DNA of 12,355 nucleotides. Source: Candidatus Bathyarchaeota archaeon CG07_land_8_20_14_0_80_47_9. GTDB taxonomy: Archaea; Thermoproteota; Bathyarchaeia; Bathyarchaeales; Bathycorpusculaceae. Position numbers and translations under genes: made by a program. The notes under the pieces were generated by a model. The model was not told the origin of the DNA. It did not search any database and saw only the letters and a list, made by a program, of their open reading frames with translations. This document shows positions 1 through 7,220 of the stretch, one piece after another (position 1 is the first letter of the stretch; every line of letters begins with the position of its first letter). The stretch is from contig PEWI01000153.1 in assembly GCA_002779555.1 (NCBI GenBank), positions 490 to 12,844 on the forward strand. The letters are read 5' to 3'.

Positions 1-86
1 AGTTGGTCGACGTTCTCTTCCCGAAACTCCCCTCTTGCATTCACGACGTGTACTAGCACATTGACTAAACGTTTATTATCACTCAC
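1..86 (-). CDS. Partial unrecognised reading frame leaving the left edge
   Basis: Reading the minus strand from a GTG at 86-84 gives 28 sense codons with no stop before the window edge, beginning VSDNKRLVNVLVHVVNARGE. The composition is protein-like, with alternating hydrophobic and polar residues. The same frame stays open upstream into the reverse of the GNAT gene, so the start is uncertain. GGAG lies only 2 nt before the GTG. If real, the gene is divergent from the acetyltransferase at 111. No family is recognised, and the fragment is too short to assign. Confidence 0.3.
   Translation of the reverse strand, partial: MSDNKRLVNVLVHVVNARGEFREENVDQ
71..80 (+). promoter_or_regulatory. Putative archaeal TATA box for the GNAT gene
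   Basis: GTTTATTATC is an AT-rich TATA-like element centred about 35 nt before the ATG at 111, which would give a leader of roughly 8 nt. It overlaps a perfect palindrome TAAACGTTTA (66-75). The assignment rests on position and composition only. Confidence 0.35.
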
Positions 87-110
87 CGCTCCATCAGTCA
101 GAGAAAGAAC

Positions 111-1001
111 ATGGTAGTTCAAATCCGCAACTTCGCCGACAAAGACATGCCCAGCCTAATCAGATTGCTGAATGAGACCTACAAGGACTCATACGAATTC
201 ACTCCCATCACAGAGGACACCATTCGCTTTCAGATTGAGGAACGGGGCGCCAAGTTTCTGATAGCTGAAGAAAAAAACGAAATCCGCGGCGTTGTTGCAT
301 ATAGGAACGGATTCTGGGGCGAAGAGATACGGTGGCTTGCGGCTTCTGAAAATCAAGACCGCAGACTCGTCGAAGACATGTTGGTCAGGGAAATCGAGAA
401 GTACGTCAAGAGAGAAAAGGTTTTCACAACCCTTGACGAAGGAAGCCCAAGAATCAGCGAGTGGATCGAGCGCGGCTACCAGGCTGAAGGCGGACTATAC
501 CACCTGACCGTCACATTGAAGGACACAATGCCCTTGCCGAAAGTCCCAGAGGGCGTCACTATTCGCAGTTTGAGACCAGAAGAAGAGGAAGAACTCGTTG
601 AAGCCGTGAACAAAGGGTTCGGCTGGGAAAGGCTCAAACTAGGAGCCTTACAGGAATGGAAGAGCGACTTTCCCCCTTTCGGCGAAGAATGGGTTCAAGT
701 GGCTGAACTGGAAGGCAAGATTGTTTCGGTTGTTGTCGCGAAGCCAGATACGTACCATAACAAGCTGTTCGGCGCCAACAGAGGTTACTTGGGGCCAGCA
801 GTAACAATTCCAGAATGTCAAGGAAAGAGTCTCGCCTCCGCTCTCACATGCAGAGCCATGAACTTCCTTTTCGAAAAAGGATACAACCCCATAGTGTTGC
901 ACACTCAAGAGCAAAACATACCATCAGTCACCCTGCTAAAGAGACTCGGATTCGAAATCAGCCATCACTGGAAATTCATGCGAAAAAACATAATCACATA
1001 A
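111..1001 (+). CDS. Tandem GNAT-family N-acetyltransferase
   Basis: This 296-residue soluble protein appears to be a two-domain GNAT acetyltransferase, which would transfer an acetyl group from acetyl-CoA to an unknown amine. The N-terminal half (about 4-135) has the GNAT opening IRNFADKDMPSLIRL and a central strand segment (FLIAEEKNEIRGVVAYR), but its CoA loop is degenerate. The C-terminal half (about 148-292) starts again with VTIRSLRPEEEEEL and holds the better acetyl-CoA signature: VTIPECQGKSLASAL (Q-x-x-G-x-x-A-like) followed by NIPSVTLLKRLGFE, the usual GNAT end. Such tandem architectures often keep one active domain and one degenerate one. The ATG at 111 is preceded by GAGAAAG, a weak ribosome site. 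Substrate is not predictable. The gene converges on the response regulator gene across a 92-bp gap. Confidence 0.85.
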   Translation: MVVQIRNFADKDMPSLIRLLNETYKDSYEFTPITEDTIRFQIEERGAKFLIAEEKNEIRGVVAYRNGFWGEEIRWLAASENQDRRLVEDMLVREIEKYVKREKVFTTLDEGSPRISEWIERGYQAEGGLYHLTVTLKDTMPLPKVPEGVTIRSLRPEEEEELVEAVNKGFGWERLKLGALQEWKSDFPPFGEEWVQVAELEGKIVSVVVAKPDTYHNKLFGANRGYLGPAVTIPECQGKSLASALTCRAMNFLFEKGYNPIVLHTQEQNIPSVTLLKRLGFEISHHWKFMRKNIIT

Positions 1002-1060
1002 CGCTCATGACGAACATTAACGTAGTTTTAAGATAACAAAATTGTAAGATAAAGATGAAT

Positions 1061-1076
1061 AAAAAGTTCCGAAAAA
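1061..1076 (-). terminator. T-rich terminator candidate of the signalling operon
   Basis: On the minus strand, just after the response regulator stop, there are two runs of five T (1076-1072 and 1065-1061) separated by a short GC-containing stretch. Archaeal termination commonly uses such oligo-T tracts without a hairpin. The plus strand here is A-rich, so the signal would serve the minus-strand operon. Confidence 0.4.
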
Positions 1077-1093
1077 CATAGAGGACGGGGGCC

Positions 1094-1564
1094 TCACAGT
1101 TTCTTTGTGTGCACTGTTTCTTCGAGGTCTATCTCTCTTACTCTCGTTTCTATGAATTCTACGACCTTGTTTTGGTTGTACTCTTTTTCCTCCTCTTGCT
1201 TTTTAAGTTGCTCTTCGATTATTTTCAAGACTTTTTCGACATTGAACGGCTTAAGTATGTAGCCGTCAGCACCTCTGTTCACTGCGTCCACAGCGTTCTG
1301 CATGGTTGGGAAGCCTGTGACGATTATTTTTCGCATCTTGGGTGTTGTGGGTTTTATCTTTGTCAGAAGTTCTATGCCTTCCATGTCTGGAAGCCTGATG
1401 TCAATCAAGGCCAGATTGTAGAATTTCCTTCCACTCTTTTGAATCGCCGTCTTCGCAGTTTCTGCCGTTTCAACGATGTATCCTTCTTCTTCAAGTATCG
1501 TTGCCAGCACTTTTCTTATATTCTCATCGTCGTCAATAATGAGGATTCGAGCGGTTTCACCCAT
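1094..1564 (-). CDS. Single-domain response regulator (CheY-like receiver)
   Basis: This 156-residue protein is a receiver domain followed by a charged helical tail. Residues 6-120 carry every receiver landmark: acidic residues D11-D13 (Mg2+ binding), phosphoacceptor D55 in ALIDIRLPD, switch T83 in IIVTG, and K105-P106. The tail from about 115 (KKQEEEKEYNQNK) is predicted coiled coil, and no DNA-binding output domain is present. It probably signals by protein contact or relays phosphate. Its ATG lies inside the end of the kinase gene (49-bp overlap) and is fixed by an excellent Shine-Dalgarno sequence 6 nt upstream. The overlap and shared orientation make the upstream kinase its evident phosphodonor. 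Receiver-only regulators are common in archaea. Confidence 0.93.
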   Translation of the reverse strand: MGETARILIIDDDENIRKVLATILEEEGYIVETAETAKTAIQKSGRKFYNLALIDIRLPDMEGIELLTKIKPTTPKMRKIIVTGFPTMQNAVDAVNRGADGYILKPFNVEKVLKIIEEQLKKQEEEKEYNQNKVVEFIETRVREIDLEETVHTKKL

Positions 1565-4500
1565 ACTTCTTCACCTCCTTCTTTCGCTTTTGGCTGGATT
1601 GGAATGGTAATCGTGAAGGTTGTGCCCTTGCCACGCCTGCTTTCAACAGCGATTGATCCTCCATGCGCTTCAACGATGCGTTTGCAGATGGACAAGCCAA
1701 ATCCCATGCCCTTCGCTTTTGTCGTGAAAAGTGGCGTCCAAAGCCTCTCCATAGTTTCTTTTGACATACCCATGCCAGTGTCGGAGAAAGAGATTCTCAA
1801 AAGGCTATCTGTTTGTTCACTCTTTATCGTGAGCGTGCCGCCTTCAGGCATGGCATCTATCGCGTTTCTGATAAGGTTCAGGCACGCTCTTTTTATCTTG
1901 TCTATGTCAACCTTGACTTTCGGCTTGCTTTCTGTCAGGTCTATCACTTGGATGTTGTCCGGCATCTCTAGCGAGGACAGAGACTCTTCTATTATCGACT
2001 TTGGAGTGTGCTCTAACAGTTCCAGATCGATCTCTCTTGAGTAATCGAGAAGATCGTTTATGATTTTGTTCGAGTAGGCTATGTTCTTCTCTATGAGCTC
2101 AAGCATTTCCTTGATCTTCCCATTTGTCTCTGGGCTCTGTCGCATCTTCACGTAGTAAGTTGCTGCAGCGATGCTTGTAAGAGGGTTGCGCAGATCGTGA
2201 CCTACCATGCCTGCGAGCTCACCTATGACGGCTAGCCGTTGAGCCTTGAGCAACTGCTCCTGAGACTTTCTGAGTTCGCGGGTTCTCTCGTCCACTTTTT
2301 GCTCAAGCTGTTCTCTTGCTTCCTTCAAGCTCTCTATTAGCTGGGCATTCTCGATTATTATCGCGGCTTGATACAGGAAAAGCTCCAAAGGCGCAAGCGA
2401 CTCCTTGGTGGGTATTCGTCCATCGATAGGATCATCCATGCTTAGTATGCCTACAATTCTCCCATTCGGCGTGCGGAGAGGCGCGTAAAGCATGTCCTGA
2501 GGATGCCAGTTAACCATCTCTTCAGGAGAAAGCCTGCTGGGAACTCCCGCATACGTAGTTGCCTTATCTGCAGGAACTTCAGGCGCAACGCCATGGACGT
2601 TTTCGCGAATCCACGGGTCTGTCCAAGGCAGATAGTAGAATCCTCCTATCTTGAACCGTTCGAATTTCGGACCTAGGCGTTCTTTCCAGACCTGTCCGGG
2701 GGCTTTCCTTTTCAGTAGGAGTTTCGTTTCTTCTTGGGTGAGTCCTGAAGCTACGAGGTCTGTTCCTTCAAGGTTTTCGTCTCTTAGTGAGATTACAACT
2801 CTTCTCCATCCGAATTTTTGCATGGCTTCTGCGATTACTCTGAGTCTCTGGTGCATCTCCTTGACATTCATAATCTCAGCAGTATTCTTCATGAGATAGG
2901 CCAATTTTCCGGAGAGTCCCCTCAGCTGGTCTTGCTTCCGAAGGTTGCTTATGGCTGTTGCAGCGTGTGAAGCCAGTATTTCAAAGAGTTCCCTGTCATT
3001 TTCGTCAAAGGCTGCAAGCCTTTCACTTTCAACATTCAAGACGCCCAAGGCTTCATTGCCTGCTTTTATTGGCACGGCAAGCTCAGACAGCATGCCAGGC
3101 CTGCCTGGAACAAAGGCCTTTTCTTTCCTGACATCTCGAATGAAGACAGCTTTGCCTCTTCTTGCCGCTTTGGCTGAAACGCCTCTGTCTCCATCCAGTG
3201 GAAAAGCTACTGTGAACTTTTCCGGGTATCCGCGATGAGCTACTAGCCGCAGGTTCTTTCCTTCAACCATAAAAACTGTGGCAAATTCGAATCCTAAAGT
3301 TTTCTCCATGGCGTCCAGTGTGAGCTTGTAAATCTCTTCCTTACTCGTCGCCATGTTCAAGTTCTGGCCGTACTCGTTCAATGCCGAGAGCCTTTCCTGT
3401 CTTTTCAGATTAGTTATGGCAGTCGCAGCATGCGAAGCCAAGATCTCAAGCAGTTTCCGGTCTTCTTCGTTGAAGGCAGCAAGCTTCTTGCTTTCTACAT
3501 TCAAGACACCTAAGACCTTGTTTCCAACCATAATTGGCACTGCAAGTTCAGAGAGAATGCCATTCCTACCTATTCGACGCTTAACGACCTGATTACCTTT
3601 GGACTCGGCAAGGAATCCTCCGAAGTACGCTTTGTCTTTCCTAACATCTGGCACGCAAACAGACTTGCATTTCCTTGCCGCTCTGGTAGTTATGCCTCTG
3701 TATTTGTCCAGTGGCAGTTGAAGGGATATGCGCTTTGGATATCCTCTTTGAGCAACCAGACAGAGCTTTTTGCCCTCGATAATGAGGATGCTGGCGATTT
3801 CAAATCCAAGGGTTTTCTCTGCAGCGTCCAGTGTCAACTTATAGATTTCTTCCATGTTTGTTGCCATGTTCAGATTCTGGCCGTATTTGTTCAGCGCAGA
3901 AAGTCTTTCCTCAAAACGTTTCCTTTCTTCTTCCATTCTTTTGCTTTCAGTAATGTCAAGCAGTTGACCTATGATACGTATTCTGCCCTGTCTGTCACGT
4001 ATCTCTGATGATTTGATTTCAACATCTTTTTTTTCACCGTTCTTTCGGAGTACCCTGAACTCACATCGGAGGGGCACGTTTTCTCCTCTCAGTCTGCGAA
4101 TGTATTTGTCTTGAACCATAAACTTGCTTTCCTTGTCAAGGAATTTTCTGAAATCTTGTCCAACCATTTTCTCTCTTGGATACCCAAGCATGCGGCTTAG
4201 CTCGCTGTTGACGTAAATGATTTTGAAATTGTTGTCTATGATCGTTATTCCATCATGCGAGTTTTCCACGATCAACCTGAAACGTTCCTCGCTGTCTTGC
4301 AGCGCTTCTTCTATCTTCTTTTGCTCGTTAATATCGATGGCTAGTCCGTATCGAACGTGTTTGCCTCCGGGCCATTTGATGATCTTGCCCATGCATCTGT
4401 ACCAGCGTTTGTTTCTTTGATTTTGCAGTTTTCTGACGTATGACTTGCCAAGGTTTTTTCCGGAGATCTGTTTGATGTTGCAGAATGAACATGGTCGAGG

Positions 4501-4710
4501 CAAGTTTTGGAATACTCTATAACATTTTTTGCCGACTATGTCTTTTCCGAATCTTTCTTCCATTTTCTTATTGACAAATAGCACTCTATGAGTCTCTGGA
4601 TATGTCACGTAGATTTCTTCGTCGATTGCGTCACCAAGAATGCGTAGCCTCTGCAACTCCTGTTTGAGTTGCTTCCCCTCAGCTATCTTGTGCTTTCTGC
4701 CTTCCGTCAT
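1516..4710 (-). CDS. Hybrid-sensor histidine kinase, PAS-PAS-GAF-GAF-GAF-HisKA-HATPase
   Basis: This 1064-residue cytoplasmic sensor kinase has no transmembrane segment. Domains in order are: PAS 1 (about 24-130) with the cysteine cluster C63, C74, C77 (CSFC); PAS 2 (142-257); GAF 1 (283-436); GAF 2 (453-592); a divergent third GAF (about 615-790); coiled coil (790-826); HisKA with phosphoacceptor H838 in GHDLRNP; and HATPase_c with N-box N945/N949 (NLIRNAIDAM), DTGMGM and GFGLSIC ATP-lid motifs. It would autophosphorylate on H838 and pass phosphate to the regulator encoded immediately downstream. ATG 4710 is chosen because it overlaps the preceding gene's stop as ATGA; a GTG at 4764 would add 18 residues. 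No receiver is fused, so 'hybrid' refers only to its mixed PAS/GAF sensor. GAF 1 and GAF 2 are a clear internal duplication. The ligand is unknown. Confidence 0.92.
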   Translation of the reverse strand: MTEGRKHKIAEGKQLKQELQRLRILGDAIDEEIYVTYPETHRVLFVNKKMEERFGKDIVGKKCYRVFQNLPRPCSFCNIKQISGKNLGKSYVRKLQNQRNKRWYRCMGKIIKWPGGKHVRYGLAIDINEQKKIEEALQDSEERFRLIVENSHDGITIIDNNFKIIYVNSELSRMLGYPREKMVGQDFRKFLDKESKFMVQDKYIRRLRGENVPLRCEFRVLRKNGEKKDVEIKSSEIRDRQGRIRIIGQLLDITESKRMEEERKRFEERLSALNKYGQNLNMATNMEEIYKLTLDAAEKTLGFEIASILIIEGKKLCLVAQRGYPKRISLQLPLDKYRGITTRAARKCKSVCVPDVRKDKAYFGGFLAESKGNQVVKRRIGRNGILSELAVPIMVGNKVLGVLNVESKKLAAFNEEDRKLLEILASHAATAITNLKRQERLSALNEYGQNLNMATSKEEIYKLTLDAMEKTLGFEFATVFMVEGKNLRLVAHRGYPEKFTVAFPLDGDRGVSAKAARRGKAVFIRDVRKEKAFVPGRPGMLSELAVPIKAGNEALGVLNVESERLAAFDENDRELFEILASHAATAISNLRKQDQLRGLSGKLAYLMKNTAEIMNVKEMHQRLRVIAEAMQKFGWRRVVISLRDENLEGTDLVASGLTQEETKLLLKRKAPGQVWKERLGPKFERFKIGGFYYLPWTDPWIRENVHGVAPEVPADKATTYAGVPSRLSPEEMVNWHPQDMLYAPLRTPNGRIVGILSMDDPIDGRIPTKESLAPLELFLYQAAIIIENAQLIESLKEAREQLEQKVDERTRELRKSQEQLLKAQRLAVIGELAGMVGHDLRNPLTSIAAATYYVKMRQSPETNGKIKEMLELIEKNIAYSNKIINDLLDYSREIDLELLEHTPKSIIEESLSSLEMPDNIQVIDLTESKPKVKVDIDKIKRACLNLIRNAIDAMPEGGTLTIKSEQTDSLLRISFSDTGMGMSKETMERLWTPLFTTKAKGMGFGLSICKRIVEAHGGSIAVESRRGKGTTFTITIPIQPKAKEGGEEVWVKPLESSLLTTMRI
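1571..1580 (-). promoter_or_regulatory. Strong ribosome binding site for the response regulator
   Basis: On the minus strand AAGGAGGTGA lies 6 nt before the ATG at 1564, inside the last codons of the kinase gene. It is the best Shine-Dalgarno match in the window. It fixes the start and allows independent or coupled translation of the regulator. Confidence 0.85.
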
Positions 4711-5060
4711 GGTGCCGTGCATTCTCCTTCGAAAACTAGATGTTTCCTCGCGCTGTCTACACACTTTATGAAGTCTAAACTGCGGTCTTCTTCAAATTTC
4801 AGTCCTAGCTTTTCGTGAAGATTCCTGACGATGAGTTTTTCAAGGTAAGAAGCTCCTGGTCCGAAGATTCTCTCCAAGGCGTTCGTGAATTCTGCCAGTT
4901 GAGCTGGAATGCGTTCTTTTTTTATCTTGAACGAAGTTTCTAGATGGAAGAATATGGCTTGTTTGGACGAATCTCCCAAAGAAGATAAGCTTTCCTCAAC
5001 TGCTGATAGAAGAATCTTGCTGAAGTCGTTTTGAGGCAAATTTAACCCTCGGAAGGCCAA
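4707..5060 (-). CDS. Small NitrOD5-like archaeal protein, copy B
   Basis: This 117-residue soluble protein has a helical core of about 85 residues. Landmarks are LSSLGDSSKQAIFFHLE (about 25-41), a short basic link, then IPAQL..F..ALERIFGPGA and LEKLIVRNLHEKLG. From memory this resembles the archaeal signalling-associated domain catalogued as NitrOD5; I could not check that. Its start is a TTG at 5060. No ATG exists in the frame, and MAFRG aligns with ASFRG of the upstream paralogue, which supports the TTG. Its stop overlaps the kinase ATG in an ATGA, so the two are almost certainly co-transcribed and translationally coupled. A plausible role is a sensory or output partner of the kinase, but no catalytic residues are visible. 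Confidence 0.75.
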   Translation of the reverse strand: MAFRGLNLPQNDFSKILLSAVEESLSSLGDSSKQAIFFHLETSFKIKKERIPAQLAEFTNALERIFGPGASYLEKLIVRNLHEKLGLKFEEDRSLDFIKCVDSARKHLVFEGECTAP

Positions 5061-5171
5061 ATGTGAGTTTAGAAGAGAAGTCCATGAATCTTTGATAAAT
5101 CATTTGTGAACTTCAAATACGTATTATCAGAATCCACTTCCGAAGCGAGACCAACTTGCGTCTCTGGAGGT

Positions 5172-5570
5172 TCAAGTTTTCCCGCTGTTTTGTGAGAAAC
5201 TCTGCTTGGCCATGGCAAGATATTCAGTGAAAACGAATTCTTTGCTGTCGTTCCACTCAATAGGTTTTCCAGTCTTCTCATACAGCTTCTTCATTATTAG
5301 AATTTCCAGAAATCGGGCTCCCACGCCGAAAATCTTCTCAAGTCCAGCCGCAAAATCCTGGAAGCGGTAGGGAATCTCGTTTCTCGGTATTTTGAATCTG
5401 CTTTCAAGGTGGAAGTATATTGACTGCCTGGCTGAGTCACCGAGGGAAGATAGAGCGTCATCTACGGCTTCAAGAAAGAGCTTGTCGAAAGTGTTCTTCC
5501 CCAACTTCAGGATCCCTCTGAAGGACGCCCCTTTGGAATTTACAGTACTGTTTCTTATAAATAAATTCAT
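5172..5570 (-). CDS. Small NitrOD5-like archaeal protein, copy A
   Basis: This 132-residue protein is paralogous to the next gene downstream. They share F.K...A[VD]..LSSLGDS..Q.I.FHLE, the IP spacing, LE.IFG.GA..LE.LI and EK.G. It is the first gene of the minus-strand signalling operon, 111 bp from its paralogue. The ATG at 5570 has an AT-rich block right before it (TTAAATTTAAAAATT on the coding strand) rather than a ribosome site. The first 14 residues (MNLFIRNSTVNSKG) have no counterpart in the paralogue, so the true start may be further in, although no standard start codon lies at the matching point. Tandem paralogues next to one kinase may form homo- or heteromers with it; that is inference. 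Confidence 0.72.
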   Translation of the reverse strand: MNLFIRNSTVNSKGASFRGILKLGKNTFDKLFLEAVDDALSSLGDSARQSIYFHLESRFKIPRNEIPYRFQDFAAGLEKIFGVGARFLEILIMKKLYEKTGKPIEWNDSKEFVFTEYLAMAKQSFSQNSGKT

Positions 5571-5793
5571 TGTGAATTTTTAAATTTAATCCTTGATTCG
5601 GTTGTTTTCTGCCAGAAATCCGAATCGCGCACGCTTCGCCACTGGCTCGGACAGAATTCAGCTTGGATGTCAAGGCCCGCGATTGCTTATATTGGCTGTC
5701 TGAAGGGATGCTATTTCTCAGTGAGGGTGCTGGCAGGTTTTTCAGAGCTTTTTATCTAGGATTAAAGGCTATCATGTCTGGGAAAGGAAAACA
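5571..5793. promoter_or_regulatory. Divergent promoter region, signalling operon versus phospholipase
   Basis: This 223-bp region separates oppositely oriented genes. On the plus strand TTTTTATCT (about 5750-5758) is a TATA candidate for the phospholipase gene, followed by a GGAAAGG ribosome site at 5781-5787. TTATATT near 5686-5692 is a second AT-rich box that could work in either direction. On the minus strand the AT-rich block at 5575-5590 abuts the first small signalling gene. No RNA gene or convincing small ORF was seen. Confidence 0.4.
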
Positions 5794-6678
5794 ATGAAGA
5801 TAACCATATTGTTGGCCACGATTCTTGCCGTCGTTTCATTGCTTGCCTCAATGAACGCAGTCTTTTCTTGGAGCAATGGAGGCTATAGCGACGACCCGTC
5901 TAATCCAAAGTATGGGACTCACGACTGGATTGCCCAACATGCCTTGGACTGGCTGCCGCAGCAGGAGAAGCAGTACATTCTCAGCAATCTTGCTGCTTAC
6001 TTGTATGGGACGGAGATGCCTGACAACGGACAAGCGCCAGACGGCATTGGCGACACCGCTAACCATCACGTCTACTATCATGCTGACGGTTCGCTACAGG
6101 AAGACAATTCAGCCGACAGGGCAGGGAAAGAATATCTCAATGCTGAGAATCTCTACAAAGGTGACGATGTGGCTGGCGCGGTGAAGAGGCTTGGAATAAT
6201 GACTCATTACATTTGCGACGTGGCTGTTTTTGGGCACGTGATGGGTTCAAGCACAGACTGGGGCAAGGAAGTTCACCACAGCGACTACGAAAACTACGTG
6301 AACACGAGAACAGACAGCTACACGGATGAGTTCAACACATTTCTCGCCTTCGACGGTTTCTTAGAGCACATTTCAGCCTACGACGCAGCTTTGACAATTG
6401 CGAATGACACGACCTTCGACTTGGACGGCGATCTAACGTGCGTGTGGATGGATCAAAACTACAACTGGAACAACCCGACCTTCAAGAACAGGGCTGGAGA
6501 ATCGCTCAACCTGGCCGTAAACCTAGTTGCAGACGTTCTGCGCACGTTCTACGTTGATGTCGTGGTTCCAGAGTTTCCGCCAATCACAATTCTGCCCATC
6601 TTCATGATACTCGCCACGCTTGCTGTCCTATATGCGAGGAAAATAAGGAAACTCAAGACCGAAAATCAAACACGTTGA
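5794..6678 (+). CDS. Secreted zinc-dependent phospholipase C-like protein with PEF-type C-terminal anchor
   Basis: This 294-residue protein has a signal peptide (1-25, hydrophobic ILLATILAVVSLLA) ending just before W26. The zinc-dependent phospholipase C fold (clostridial alpha-toxin/Bacillus PC-PLC family) is recognised from its ligand order and spacing: W26, H43 (or H49), D77, H91, H138, D142, H148, H162, E166. The spacings H138-x3-D-x5-H, 14 to H162 and 4 to E166 match the family's trinuclear zinc site. Residues 259-287 (PEFP, hydrophobic stretch, then KIRKLK) form a C-terminal membrane anchor of the archaeal PEF-CTERM kind, so the enzyme should face outward at the cell surface. A good ribosome site (GGAAAGG) precedes ATG 5794. 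It should hydrolyse a phosphodiester head group, but the natural substrate is unclear. It stands alone, without an operon partner. Confidence 0.85.
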   Translation: MKITILLATILAVVSLLASMNAVFSWSNGGYSDDPSNPKYGTHDWIAQHALDWLPQQEKQYILSNLAAYLYGTEMPDNGQAPDGIGDTANHHVYYHADGSLQEDNSADRAGKEYLNAENLYKGDDVAGAVKRLGIMTHYICDVAVFGHVMGSSTDWGKEVHHSDYENYVNTRTDSYTDEFNTFLAFDGFLEHISAYDAALTIANDTTFDLDGDLTCVWMDQNYNWNNPTFKNRAGESLNLAVNLVADVLRTFYVDVVVPEFPPITILPIFMILATLAVLYARKIRKLKTENQTR

Positions 6679-6789
6679 GACGCGAGATTGGCAGAGAGCT
6701 AGAAATACAAAAATATAGAAATAGCTGCTGCTCTATGAAGCCAAAATGGAAAGAAACTTTTACACTTCAGAATCCGCGCGCGCTGCGGG
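6679..6789. other. Intergenic stretch after the phospholipase gene
   Basis: This is AT-rich sequence with a short direct repeat TAGAAATA (about 6699 and 6716). No convincing gene, terminator hairpin or RNA was seen. It borders the remnant of the toxin-antitoxin cassette that starts at about 6790. Confidence 0.4.
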
Positions 6790-6817
6790 GAATGTTTCTT
6801 GAAGTTTGCAGTGTTTA
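6790..6817 (+). repeat. Copy of the promoter element found before gene X
   Basis: Twenty-eight bases beginning GAATGTTTCTTGAAG match 8472-8500 with about five differences by hand alignment. At 8472 the element is the presumed promoter of the intact X gene. Here it is joined, a few bases on, to the tail of a nucleotidyltransferase gene, which marks an internal deletion in an old cassette copy. Confidence 0.55.
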
Positions 6818-6825
6818 CTTGTTGC

Positions 6826-6968
6826 TTGGGTGTGAGGGTTGATCTTGTTTCGGAGAAGGCTTTGAAGCCGAGGATTGGAGAGTGGCTTCTGGAGGAAGTA
6901 GCCTATGTATGAAGCGGCGGGACTATGGGGATTGCCCGTCCGTTTTTCAGAAAGGTTTATGTGGGTAA
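6826..6968 (+). pseudogene. Remnant of a MntA-HepT (MNT-HEPN) pair
   Basis: Bases 6826-6912 encode LGVRVDLVSEKALKPRIGEW and the end of an MNT protein. They match the last 28 codons plus stop of the intact MNT gene (8010-8096) at 80 of 87 bases by hand count. The ATGA junction (6909-6912) opens a HEPN copy, MKRRDYGDC, that resembles the intact HEPN start MRDRDYRDY. Similarity ends near 6935, and the frame then stops at 6966-6968. The first 69 MNT codons and nearly all of HEPN are lost. Several differences change the protein (K to E, R to W), so this derives from a related but distinct copy. No function is expected, but it can seed recombination with 7803-8440. Confidence 0.8.
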
Positions 6969-6974
6969 GAATGA

Positions 6975-7220
6975 ATGGGTATTTGTGGGTGTGGTATTGT
7001 GGGAAAGACTAGGATGGATGAGCGTGGGAGGGTCTTGATTCCTACTGAGGAGAGGGAGAGGTTGGGTTTGAAGTCTGGGGCGGAGTTTGAGTTGGTTGAG
7101 GAGAAGGGGGTTTTGCTTTTGAAACCTGTTGTTAAGCCGTCTGTCAGTGTGAAGTCCAAGAAGCGAAGGTGGGGTAAGGAGGCGTTTTTGGATTCGGGGG
7201 AGGCTACTTTTGGCGAATAG
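6975..7220 (+). CDS. vapB: AbrB/MazE-type antitoxin of a VapBC pair
   Basis: This 81-residue protein has a swapped-hairpin AbrB domain at about 9-52: VGKTRMDERGRVLIP, E-RERLGLKSGAEFEL and GVLLLKP. The basic tail (SVKSKKRRWGKEAF) is of the kind that wraps a toxin. It should bind its own promoter and neutralise the PIN toxin that follows. The downstream start overlaps its stop by 11 bp, so the pair is coupled. ATG 6975 is given as start. GTG 6999 (VGKTRMDERG) is an equally good alternative, and the TATA-like GGTTTATG at 6955-6962 would favour it. Codons are strongly G/T-rich, unlike the genes to the left. Confidence 0.85.
   Translation: MGICGCGIVGKTRMDERGRVLIPTEERERLGLKSGAEFELVEEKGVLLLKPVVKPSVSVKSKKRRWGKEAFLDSGEATFGE

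Noticed and set aside
1109..2044. A 311-codon plus-strand frame opposite the kinase and regulator
   Set aside because: It is antisense to two well-supported genes and its translation is rich in F, C and S with no recognisable motif.
4711..4764. An 18-residue N-terminal extension of the kinase from GTG 4764
   Set aside because: ATG 4710 overlaps the preceding stop as ATGA, the typical coupling, and the extension has no domain content.
5069..5281. A 70-codon minus-strand frame between the two small paralogues
   Set aside because: It overlaps the first paralogue out of frame and has low-complexity content.
5600..5720. Possible structured RNA or tRNA in the divergent intergenic region
   Set aside because: No cloverleaf with matching acceptor, anticodon and T arms could be drawn.
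6735..6842. A 35-codon plus-strand frame (MKPKWKETFTLQNPRALRGM...)
   Set aside because: It runs out of frame through the X-promoter copy and the MNT remnant, with no ribosome site or family match.
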